From NCBI RefSeq assembly GCF_900142625.1, contig NZ_FRBN01000012.1, forward strand, positions 48,029-112,028: a stretch of 64,000 bases of DNA, read 5' to 3'. The notes under the pieces were generated by a model. That model was given only the letters and a program-made list of their open reading frames with translations, had not been told where the DNA came from and did not search any database. Of the stretch, positions 1-6,429 are shown piece after piece. This DNA comes from Roseovarius marisflavi. GTDB lineage: Bacteria; Pseudomonadota; Alphaproteobacteria; Rhodobacterales; Rhodobacteraceae. The first letter of the stretch is position 1, and each line of letters begins with the position of its first letter. The translations under genes and the position numbers were made by a program.

Positions 1-1
1 A

Positions 2-76
2 GCAAAGTGGTTTCAGCGCGGCTATGACAGCGGCGATCTTGCGCGCTGTGACACGTTTGGCGCGGCGCGATTGTGA
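2..76 (+). CDS. 3' end of an unidentified gene
   Basis: The window opens inside a reading frame that gives 24 codons ending in TGA at 74-76. The stop overlaps the GTG start of the following phosphatase gene (TTGTGA), so the two are probably translationally coupled. The tail (KWFQRGYDSGDLARCDTF) faintly recalls the W-x-x-x-G-Y segment of ADP-ribosylglycohydrolases, but it is too short to assign. The product is unknown. Confidence 0.5.
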   Translation, partial: AKWFQRGYDSGDLARCDTFGAARL

Positions 77-555
77 GCGGTTTCGTGATCCACGCTTTGC
101 CAGTGGCGGGCGGGATTCTCGCGCTGGCGCCATTGCCCGGTGGGGCGGGCAGTTATGACGCGGACCTTGCGCATCTGCATGACTGGCGCCCGGCGCTGGT
201 GATTTCGATGACGACGCTGGCGGAAATGACCGCGAGCGGGGCGGCGGACCTGGGCGCAGATTTGCAAGAGAACGGCACCCGCTGGGCGCATGTTCCGGTC
301 GAGGATTATGGCGTGCCAAACCCCGAGGTTACGGACATATGGGAGGCGGCGGCGCAGGCGGCGCTTTTGGCGCTGCAGGGCGGTGGCCGGGTCCTGATCC
401 ATTGTCGCGGTGGCTGCGGGCGCTCGGGCATGGCGGCGCTTCGGTTGATGATCGAGGCCGGCGAAGACCCCGATGCAGCCCTCAAGCGCCTGCGCGCGGT
501 GCATCCCTGCGCGGTCGAGACGGACGAGCAGATGCTCTGGGCGCGGCAGGAATAG
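73..555 (+). CDS. Dual-specificity/tyrosine protein phosphatase family protein
   Basis: A 160-residue protein with the cysteine phosphatase signature HCRGGCGRSG: nucleophile Cys111 and Arg117 in the C-x5-R loop, with Asp78 (VEDYG) placed as the likely general acid. In this family a phosphocysteine intermediate removes phosphate from Tyr/Ser/Thr residues or small phosphorylated molecules. There is no signal peptide, so it is probably cytosolic. The GTG start at 73 overlaps the stop of the upstream partial gene by four bases. The length suits a compact bacterial DSP domain with nothing fused to it. The natural substrate cannot be read from the sequence. Confidence 0.85.
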   Translation: MSGFVIHALPVAGGILALAPLPGGAGSYDADLAHLHDWRPALVISMTTLAEMTASGAADLGADLQENGTRWAHVPVEDYGVPNPEVTDIWEAAAQAALLALQGGGRVLIHCRGGCGRSGMAALRLMIEAGEDPDAALKRLRAVHPCAVETDEQMLWARQE

Positions 556-680
556 GCGAGGGCGAGCGTGGGTTTCACCCACCCTACACGTTGAGGCGAG
601 CCCCGTGTTTCAAGGTGCCGCCACACGCAGAGCACCAAAGCCACGCATCTTGTCGAGCGGCCTTTGGGGTCGCAGAGGTT

Positions 681-824
681 CAGATGACTGAGCGTGGTGT
701 AATGCCCGGCTCCCTCAAGCAGGCGCATGCGCACCTTGCCGGGCAGGCGGGCCGCGAGGGCCTGTGCCATGGCAAGCGGCACCCACCGATCAGCTGTGCC
801 CTGCCAGATAGCGTTGCGCTGGAC
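681..824 (-). pseudogene. Remnant of an alpha/beta-hydrolase C-terminus
   Basis: On the minus strand about 48 codons read like the end of an alpha/beta hydrolase: IWQGTADRWVPLAMA (the segment that carries the late acidic residue) followed by LLEGAGHYTTL with the catalytic-histidine context GAGH. The frame is closed just upstream by a stop at 825-827, and no hydrolase-like sequence continues there in frame. Downstream the frame runs into unrelated sequence. The rest of the 556-1006 gap holds no other supportable gene. I read this as a decayed 3' fragment; the family is inferred from the two motifs only. Confidence 0.5.
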
Positions 825-1006
825 TCAAAGGGAGCCTGGGCGGCCACTGGAGCCGCGCAACGGGCCCGCTGCCGCATAGGCGCGTCAAGGAGCGCAAGCG
901 CTCTCCAGGAGTCTCTCAACGGCTCTGGCGGGCATGGGGGCACATCGGCCTGTTCGCGAGGCAAGTCGGCGAAGCTCGGAAGGTGATGCCCCCGTAAGAG
1001 AAGTGA

Positions 1007-1492
1007 ATGATCATGTTTCGAAACGCACGCCCAGCCGATGCAGAACGCTGCTTTGAAATTGAAATATCAGCTTACGAAGGCGATGAAGCGGCGACGAAGG
1101 CCAAGATATTGAAACGGATCGAGACCTACCCCGAGGAGTTCCTTATCCTTGAAGTGGACAGCGAGATTGTCGGCTTTATCAATTGCGGATGCGCCCATGA
1201 GGTCGAGATGTCGGACGAAGACTTCAAGGAACTGATCGGCCAAGACCCTAATGCGCCGAATGTTGTTATCATGTCCGTCGTCGTGGATCCCGTGCAGCAG
1301 GGCAAAAGGCATTCAAGGGCGCTGATGGACGAGTTCGTGGGGCGAATGCGACAGATGGGCAAGGCGACGATCCATCTGATGTGCAAAGAGCATCATGTGC
1401 CGCTCTATGAGAAGTTCGGGTATCAATACTTGAGACCGTCAGCCTCCGACCATGGCGGAATGACCTGGCACGAAATGAGTATGCAACTTTGA
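1007..1492 (+). CDS. GNAT family N-acetyltransferase
   Basis: A 161-residue single-domain protein. The N-terminal FRNARPADAERCFEIE and the central strand/loop VVIMSVVVDPVQQGKRHSRA match GNAT motif A (acetyl-CoA pyrophosphate loop), and VPLYEKFGYQY is the usual motif B. The loop reads QQGKRHS rather than the canonical Q/R-x-x-G-x-G/A, so one glycine is missing; this also occurs in AANAT-like members. A purine-rich AAGAGAAG at 996-1003 precedes two possible starts, ATG 1007 and ATG 1013; the second has the better spacing. The substrate is unknown. It stands alone between a hydrolase relic and an IS21 relic. Confidence 0.85.
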   Translation: MIMFRNARPADAERCFEIEISAYEGDEAATKAKILKRIETYPEEFLILEVDSEIVGFINCGCAHEVEMSDEDFKELIGQDPNAPNVVIMSVVVDPVQQGKRHSRALMDEFVGRMRQMGKATIHLMCKEHHVPLYEKFGYQYLRPSASDHGGMTWHEMSMQL

Positions 1493-1673
1493 AGCACGAT
1501 GTGTCGTGCTTGGTAAAGCGGACACTCTGTCAACGGCGGAGTAAAAACCGGCCACGTGGCGGCGCAAAACCAGGCCAGTGGCGGGGTGCCAAGCGCCATG
1601 GCGCGTGCGCTCCCCAGATAGCTGGCGCGTGCCATGGCGCATTGGCCCGGAGGGCCAATTCTGTAGCGTGTGA

Positions 1674-1844
1674 TCAGGTGGCGGCTTGGGCCTTTCGGGC
1701 GCGGCTTTGGCCGAGGCGATAGCTGTCGCCGTTCATCTCGAGAATGTTAACGTGGTGTGTCAGCCTGTCGAGGAGAGCGCCGGTCAGGCGTTCGGTGCCG
1801 AAGGTTTCGGTCCATTCGTCGAAGGGCAGATTGCTGGTGATCAT
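1674..1844 (-). pseudogene. istB: istB 3' fragment (IS21 helper ATPase)
   Basis: The last 56 codons of IstB, the AAA+ helper ATPase of IS21 elements, including ITSNLPFDEWTETFG, the RLTGALLDRLTHHV segment and the ILEMNGDSYRL ending. The Walker A and B parts are missing because the internal deletion removed everything upstream. It is joined to istA codons in a different frame, so no fusion protein is made. Confidence 0.85.
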
Positions 1845-1848
1845 TGTG

Positions 1849-1971
1849 GACCACCTTGCGCACCGTGTTCCGTGAAACCCGCAGTTCACGGCAGATCTGC
1901 TTGATCGACTTGCCTTGGATAAAATACGCCCGTCTGATCTTCGCAATCGTCTCCACGACCAACACCCCCAA
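1849..1971 (-). pseudogene. istA: istA 5' fragment (IS21 transposase)
   Basis: The first 41 codons of IstA: MGVLVVETIAKIRRAYF followed by the helix-turn-helix KSIKQICRELRVSRNTVRKVV. The DDE catalytic core is missing. The frame runs on for a few residues into istB sequence read out of frame. This is the 5' half of the deletion junction in the element. Confidence 0.85.
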
Positions 1972-2079
1972 CTCGCTCCCTCAATCCTTTGAGAAAGCTT
2001 TTGAACAGAATTATCAGGGGGGTCACTCTTGGACGCCGATTACCCCAATACAGGGGTCAATTTTGCATGCTGTTCCACA

Positions 2080-2247
2080 CACATTGTGGTCGGTATTGCC
2101 AACAAAGGCGAAACTGGCCTCGGCTCCCATTGGGCTAACCCCGCGAGAAAAGGTCTTGTTCGCCATATAGTTTTTCATAATGTCGACGAGGGCCTTATTC
2201 GCGGTCTTTTCCCGCCCGGCAAATTCATCGAAGGCCACGACATCCCA
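2080..2247 (-). pseudogene. brxL: brxL fragment (BREX Lon-like protein)
   Basis: About 56 codons match the conserved core of BrxL, the Lon-protease-like AAA+ protein of type 1 BREX phage defence: WDVVAFDEFAG (Walker B-like), KALVDIMKNYMANKTFSRG, and GAEASFAFVGNTDHNV. The fragment is cut at both sides. Downstream it runs directly into the terminal repeat of the IS21 element (about 2079). Upstream an in-frame stop lies at 2260-2262, shortly before the glutaminase 3' end. No other BREX gene (brxA, B, C, pglX, pglZ) is visible. It is a non-functional relic of a defence system. Confidence 0.8.
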
Positions 2248-2271
2248 ATGGATAGGCGGTTACGAGATGGA

Positions 2272-4134
2272 TTACTGAAGGCCGCGGATTTCATCATTGG
2301 CATGTTTAAGCCGGGACGCGATATTCCCGACCATGTTGCACAGCAGTTTGATCAGAATGTTCGGATGCGTCTCGGCGGCCTTAAGCATGCCCTCTACTGG
2401 GAAAACATAGCACATTGTCGATTGCGCCGCTATAACGTCGGCCGTTCTGCGGCCACCTTCAACCAATGCAAGTTCGCCAAAAGATGCCCCCGGCCCCAGT
2501 GACGCAAGCCGCTTGTTCCTACCCTCACCCATATTGATCACGACATCTGCAAGGCCATTCGCGATAATGTAGAAGGAGGCGGCATCGTCGCCTTCCGATA
2601 CAATCTTTTCACCTTCGCCGTAGCTGTAAATTCTTACCAGATTTTCCAGAACCCCGTATTCCAAATCGCTAAGGCCGCGCAGCAAGTCTAGTTTCGACAT
2701 TTCATATTTTGCCGTGTCGAACTCTTCGAAATGGCCTTCTAGAACCTTATTTTCGGCAGCCTCAAGTGCGTCGTCAAGGTCGGGGAACAAAAGCAAGTTG
2801 GCAAGGTCGCGTTGCTTTTCTTTTATGCATGCACTGAACGGCAGCTCTGGCCGCATCCCCGATAGGCGTATTCTGCGCCCCTGCTTTAGAAAATCATCAA
2901 AAGCGGCCATCAAAAGGTGGGCTGCCGCATCGTCTATGTTGTGAACACGCGAGAAATCCACAATGATATCGCTAAGTTCCGAAGCCCCTTCGGTCAGCCT
3001 GCGGATGACCATCTCTGCCGACGCAAAATACAACGTACCCTGCAGTTCGTTCGCCATCACCTTAGAACCATGCGCTGTTAGGAAGGCTCTCTCGCTCAGC
3101 GACCGGATACGTTTGGAACAGATTTCACCCAATGGGTAGGACCGTCGGATCACAGTGCTAGAGTGCGCTTTTTCGCCGAAAACATGCAGGCCGAACCGGC
3201 GCGAAAGTTCCTGACAAACGGCGACGCCGCGCACGCTGTTCCCATGCTCGTCAAGCCGCGGTGACCAGACTGAGATACCCGCCTGCCCCGGGATCACGGC
3301 GATAATGCCGCCCGCTACCCCGCTTTTTGCGGGAATGCCCACTTCAAAAGCCCACTGGCCGGCGTAATCATACATGCCGCAGGTGTTCATCAGGGTCAGA
3401 ATGCTTTGCACGTAATTGGGCTCAATCACCTGGACCCCAGTCTTTGGATTGACACCTAAATTGGCTAGGGTTGCCCCCATCATCGCCATATCCTGGCAGG
3501 TCACATCAATTGAGCATTGTTGGAAGTAAAGCTTCAACACCTCTTCGGGATCGTTGTCGATCATACCAGTATTGAGCATCATGTAGGCGATTGCACGGTT
3601 GCGATGCCCTGTGGCGATTTTAGAACGGTACACGCTTTCGTTCAATGTCAGCGACCGCCCGGCCAGATTGCTGAACAATGAAAGCATGTCATCCTGACTG
3701 GCTGGACCGAGAAGCAAATTCGCAACCGAGATCGCGCCCGCATTGACCATTGGATTAAAAGGTCGGTTCTTTTCCTCGTCGAGAATGATCGCGTTAAACG
3801 CTTCGCCTGTCGGCTCAACACCGACACGTTTCAGAACAGCCTCTGGCCCGCGCAGCTTCAGCGCCTGCCCATAGGTGAACGGCTTGGACATCGACTGAAT
3901 TGTGAATTCGGTATCACATTCACCGGATGTGTAGATTGTCCCGTCCGCCATCGTAATACAGATACCCAGCGCTTCGGGGTCGGCCTTGCCGAGCTCTGGA
4001 ATATATGTGGCGACCTCACCTTGGGCGTTTTGCAACATGCGGTGTAGCAAGTCGTCGAGGTAGCTTTGAATGGGGGAAGGAACGTGGCCATCTAGAAAGT
4101 TATGGCGCCAGTTGCTGCGCGAGTCTTCATGCAT
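2272..4134 (-). CDS. glsA: Glutaminase fused to STAS and cyclic nucleotide-binding domains
   Basis: A 620-residue three-domain protein. Residues about 15-320 are a serine-dependent beta-lactamase-like glutaminase (glutamine to glutamate plus ammonia): TIQSMSKPFTYGQAL carries the Ser-x-x-Lys pair, with NPMVNAGAI and KSGVAGGI downstream. About 350-460 is a STAS domain (LYFASAEMVIRRL, IIVDFSRVHNID). About 490-610 is a cNMP-binding domain with the phosphate cassette FGELALVEGGRRTADV. I chose ATG 4134 because the 94 codons upstream lack family features; GGAAGG-like purines lie about 12-18 bases before it. The fusion suggests activity tuned by cAMP/cGMP and a partner protein; that is inference. Lower GC than the flanking housekeeping genes. 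Confidence 0.88.
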   Translation of the reverse strand: MHEDSRSNWRHNFLDGHVPSPIQSYLDDLLHRMLQNAQGEVATYIPELGKADPEALGICITMADGTIYTSGECDTEFTIQSMSKPFTYGQALKLRGPEAVLKRVGVEPTGEAFNAIILDEEKNRPFNPMVNAGAISVANLLLGPASQDDMLSLFSNLAGRSLTLNESVYRSKIATGHRNRAIAYMMLNTGMIDNDPEEVLKLYFQQCSIDVTCQDMAMMGATLANLGVNPKTGVQVIEPNYVQSILTLMNTCGMYDYAGQWAFEVGIPAKSGVAGGIIAVIPGQAGISVWSPRLDEHGNSVRGVAVCQELSRRFGLHVFGEKAHSSTVIRRSYPLGEICSKRIRSLSERAFLTAHGSKVMANELQGTLYFASAEMVIRRLTEGASELSDIIVDFSRVHNIDDAAAHLLMAAFDDFLKQGRRIRLSGMRPELPFSACIKEKQRDLANLLLFPDLDDALEAAENKVLEGHFEEFDTAKYEMSKLDLLRGLSDLEYGVLENLVRIYSYGEGEKIVSEGDDAASFYIIANGLADVVINMGEGRNKRLASLGPGASFGELALVEGGRRTADVIAAQSTMCYVFPVEGMLKAAETHPNILIKLLCNMVGNIASRLKHANDEIRGLQ

Positions 4135-4312
4135 CTTATCTATTCCATACCTTCCGACAAAAAGATACTGACCGATTTGCTTTGTCCACAGCTTGCCCCT
4201 GCCACAGGTCAACGTCGCTGCCATAAATGGCGATGCATGATGCACTCGCATAAGTTTTAATCGCAAGGACGGCAAATTGGGCGCCAAATGCAGGGTGTCA
4301 GAATTGTCTTGA

Positions 4313-4474
4313 ACCACCTTCTTGAGCGACAGCGCTTTCGATCCGAAAGCAACGGACATGCCCATCAGCCACAACCGTGGCCCCTTTTGGTTTACTGGTG
4401 AAACAGGTGATTTCACCGATGACGCCTTCGTGCGCGATCACCCCGACGGTGTGACCATTTACAAGTGTTCCTAG
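4313..4474 (+). pseudogene. Possible 3' remnant of an unidentified gene
   Basis: In the 4135-4556 gap, a plus-strand frame from just after a stop (4310-4312) to TAG at 4472-4474 gives 53 codons with protein-like composition (DPKATDMPISHNRGPFWF, then DDAFVRDHPDGVTIYKC). There is no start or ribosome binding site, so if real it is the tail of a truncated gene. I do not recognise the family. The remainder of the gap holds only the presumed glutaminase promoter region. Confidence 0.3.
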
Positions 4475-4556
4475 AAGCCATTTGCCTCTAACGACGGCAA
4501 TGTCGGCTTCGATGCGTGTGTTCTCTCTGGAGTTTTAGAAACCAAACCGTACGATC

Positions 4557-4751
4557 TTAATGTGAAGACGTCATCCAAACTGACTTTTTTGCTTCTGTCT
4601 TGTGTAGATGCTCCAGATAGAGTTCCAGCGCGGCGTGCATGTGCTTGGTGCCTGACATTGAACGAGATTGATACTCGTCGAGGCATCCAGGCAGGTCGGC
4701 GTCGATGTTTATGCAGACAGGCCGATAAGTTCTATCATAGGTCACAGGCAT
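4557..4751 (-). CDS. Small ribbon-helix-helix-like protein
   Basis: A 64-residue protein. ATG 4751 has a good AAGGA about 11 bases upstream, which decides this start over longer versions. The pattern CINIDADLP (strand), CLDEYQSRS (helix) and TKHMHAALELYLEHL (second helix, typical ALELYLEH ending) fits an Arc/CopG-type DNA-binding fold, usually a dimer. It is divergent from the 235-residue gene at 4965, with a palindrome at 4799-4818 between them that could be its operator. No toxin partner follows it. The fold assignment rests on pattern only. Confidence 0.5.
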   Translation of the reverse strand: MPVTYDRTYRPVCINIDADLPGCLDEYQSRSMSGTKHMHAALELYLEHLHKTEAKKSVWMTSSH

Positions 4752-4798
4752 GGTGAGGTGTTTCCTTTCAGGTTGGCATTTTGATGCAATAAGCATCT

Positions 4799-4818
4799 GA
4801 TATAGACATACTTATATC
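4799..4818. promoter_or_regulatory. Palindrome, candidate operator
   Basis: GATATA, an 8-base spacer, then TATATC form a perfect 6-base inverted repeat in the 213-base divergent intergenic region between the ribbon-helix-helix-like gene and the gene at 4965. It lies 48 bases upstream of the small gene's start. A dimeric regulator binding here could control both genes; this is inference from position and symmetry. Confidence 0.4.
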
Positions 4819-4964
4819 GAAATCTCTCGCGTGCCTCCGCCTCTCGTAGAGTAAGTGCTGAGAGTAGAAAATTTCACCGGTGACATTTTTTGGCCTGCAG
4901 CGACCGGGTGTCGTTTTGGTTTCCAAATGCTGGCGATGCGGGTTGGTCCATGTAATAAAGCCTC

Positions 4965-5672
4965 ATGATCAAATTTCGCGACTTGCCTGACGACCATCCT
5001 GATCTTGCATATTCGCCGTTACTTCGCGCAGCGGTGCTGACGCTGCGATATGCTGAGGACAATGGCGGTATAGGTCTAACGCAAGCCAAAGCGTTCAAGC
5101 GAACGTTCGTGAAATGGGCTGCTGAACACTTCGACTGGCCGGGCATGAGCAGCGAAGAGTTGTTCCGATATAACAAGGTCCTAAACGAGTACGACTTCCC
5201 GCCCTTAGAGTTGCTACATTTCTTACTGCTCGAACTAAAACTGGGCAGGCATTACAAGGGAGAGTTTCGTGCGACCAAACTTGGAAAGACTTTGGCGCAG
5301 CAGGAAGGGCGACTGTTCGACACGGTAATCCCATTCTATGTGCTCAATATCGACCACAGCAGCTATGGCCGGTTTGACGAGAAACCCATGGGTAACTGGG
5401 ATGTTTGGTTGAACGTCCTGAACGTCGAGATGGATTCAGGCGCTACAGACCATGACTTGTATCAAGTGTTTTATGGCAATGATGCAAGTTGGCGAGAAAG
5501 GGCGGCATTTGCATCATGTGTTCTGCTGCCATTGGAATGGTCAGGATTGGTATTCAGGAAAGACACCAATCGCGATGGACAGAATGAACGGCATTACTTC
5601 AAGTCACCGCTTTGGAGATCGGTGCTGAAATTGGACACGAATGAAGCCTTGAAAGGCGCAAGGCCACATTGA
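4965..5672 (+). CDS. Hypothetical protein, 235 aa
   Basis: I do not recognise this family. The protein is soluble, with no signal peptide or membrane segment. The N-terminal half is helix-rich (SPLLRAAVLTLRYAEDNG) and the middle, LLHFLLLELKLGRHYKGEFRATKLGKTLAQQ, has the helix-turn-wing look of a winged-helix domain. The C-terminal half (WSGLVFRKDTNRDGQNERHYFKS) could be a second winged-helix-like unit. GC is lower than in the flanking core genes, and it lies among relics of a mobile island, so it may be cargo. It is intact, unlike its neighbours. Start ATG 4965 lacks a strong Shine-Dalgarno. Confidence 0.7.
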   Translation: MIKFRDLPDDHPDLAYSPLLRAAVLTLRYAEDNGGIGLTQAKAFKRTFVKWAAEHFDWPGMSSEELFRYNKVLNEYDFPPLELLHFLLLELKLGRHYKGEFRATKLGKTLAQQEGRLFDTVIPFYVLNIDHSSYGRFDEKPMGNWDVWLNVLNVEMDSGATDHDLYQVFYGNDASWRERAAFASCVLLPLEWSGLVFRKDTNRDGQNERHYFKSPLWRSVLKLDTNEALKGARPH

Positions 5673-5857
5673 TCACAAAGGTCGCCAGATCCTCAGCCAT
5701 ACATTGTGAATATCCCTGATCTAACGTCCTCTCAAAAGCACTTGGCGTAACCTGATCGATAGAATTTGGACGAGCAATCAATTGTCCGCGTCAGACCATC
5801 ATTCTTCCATGCCACTTCTGGGCAAAGATACGTCTTGATCGCCTTGGTCTTTGGTAA

Positions 5858-6089
5858 TTATTCCTGAATCCTAAATTCATCATCCACCAAGTTTTGGAAC
5901 CTTGATAGGGTCTTTTGGGGGAACAATGACCAAAGAATGTGTATGGGGCATCTTCAGGAAACTGCCTCGGTTGAACTTGGTGCCGGATAGATCGATGAAG
6001 GACATGGCGACGGGATATTCCTTCCTTCGCTTTGGAAAGTGATTGTATGGAACGGTCTGGTTTAAAATGTGATGGTAGAAATTGGACTG
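5858..6089 (-). pseudogene. Frameshifted remnant of an unidentified gene
   Basis: On the minus strand about 66 codons from 6089 read as convincing protein (NQTVPYNHFPKRRKEY, then AMSFIDLSGTKFNRGSF, then THSLVIVPPKDPIKVPKL). The frame hits a stop just after PKL; a one-base shift at that point continues as VDDEFRIQE and then stops at 5858-5860. There is a stop directly upstream and no start codon with a ribosome binding site. I read it as the decayed C-terminal part of a gene with a single-base frameshift. The family is not recognised. Confidence 0.45.
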
Positions 6090-6150
6090 TTATCCACGGA
6101 CAGTCTCTAGAACCTAGCTTGGGTCATAGTGTTGGTATTGGTTGGTGCCA

Positions 6151-6219
6151 TTTCGGGACTACCAGCCGGGCGTGATAGCGCCCGTTGCGATTCACCATGT
6201 TTCTAACCCTGCCCGCCAT
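6151..6219 (-). pseudogene. 5' fragment of a phage-type integrase gene
   Basis: ATG 6219 on the minus strand opens a frame whose first 23 residues (MAGRVRNMVNRNGRYHARL, then VVPK) resemble the N-terminal strand domain of tyrosine integrases, which commonly reads R-x-G-x-Y-x-A-R-x-x-V-P. The similarity stops there and the frame closes nine codons later. It sits about 95 bases beyond the 3' end of the SRP RNA gene and points away from it, the usual layout for an integrase next to its attachment site. Assignment from a short motif, so moderate only. Confidence 0.45.
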
Positions 6220-6314
6220 AACGCCACCGATTGTAACCAAAGTTGTAACCTTCAAACGGGCAAACGCCCTGTATTGCAAGGGTTTTATTTGGTTTCAGAG
6301 GCTTAGAGGTAAGT

Positions 6315-6416
6315 GGGTGAGAGGCTGGACAACGACCCAAGCGGGGCTCGTTACGGCTGCTTCCTTCCGGACCTGACCGGGTTGGCGAGGTGCCTGCCCG
6401 CGCCAACCTCTCACCC
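6315..6416 (-). ncRNA. ffs: Signal recognition particle RNA, small bacterial type (4.5S)
   Basis: The minus strand carries the invariant SRP RNA core GGTCAGGTCCGGAAGGAAGC followed by AGCC, which forms the apical hairpin (GGAA loop and the asymmetric bulge that binds the Ffh M domain). The ends pair: 6315-6328 with 6403-6416 (GGGTGAGAGGYTGG against CCAACCTCTCACCC). About 100 nt, the usual length for Gram-negative small SRP RNA. Together with Ffh it targets membrane proteins to FtsY and SecYEG. Its 3' end faces the integrase fragment, so the gene may have served as an integration site. Confidence 0.95.
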
Positions 6417-6429
6417 GGTTACATAAGGA

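Larger units (their letters stand above)
1528..2079 (-). mobile_element. Internally deleted IS21-family element
   Basis: About 0.55 kb keeps both ends of an IS21-type element but almost none of its middle. One edge starts TGTCAACGGCGGAG at 1528. At the other end there are two related terminal blocks, each containing a GC-x-TGCAAAATTGACCCC-like or CGTCCAAGAGTGACCCC-like sequence when read inward, as expected for the multiple terminal repeats bound by IstA. Between them lie the first 41 codons of istA and the last 56 codons of istB, joined at about 1846. The far edge (about 2079) directly abuts a brxL fragment. The exact edges are estimates. It cannot transpose by itself. Confidence 0.8.

Noticed and set aside
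339..986. A 215-codon plus-strand open frame
   Set aside because: It overlaps the phosphatase out of frame and then decayed sequence, with arginine/alanine-rich composition typical of antisense or shadow frames in GC-rich DNA.
4135..4416. 94-codon extension of the glutaminase N-terminus
   Set aside because: No family similarity, a better start at 4134, and the length without it matches related fusions.
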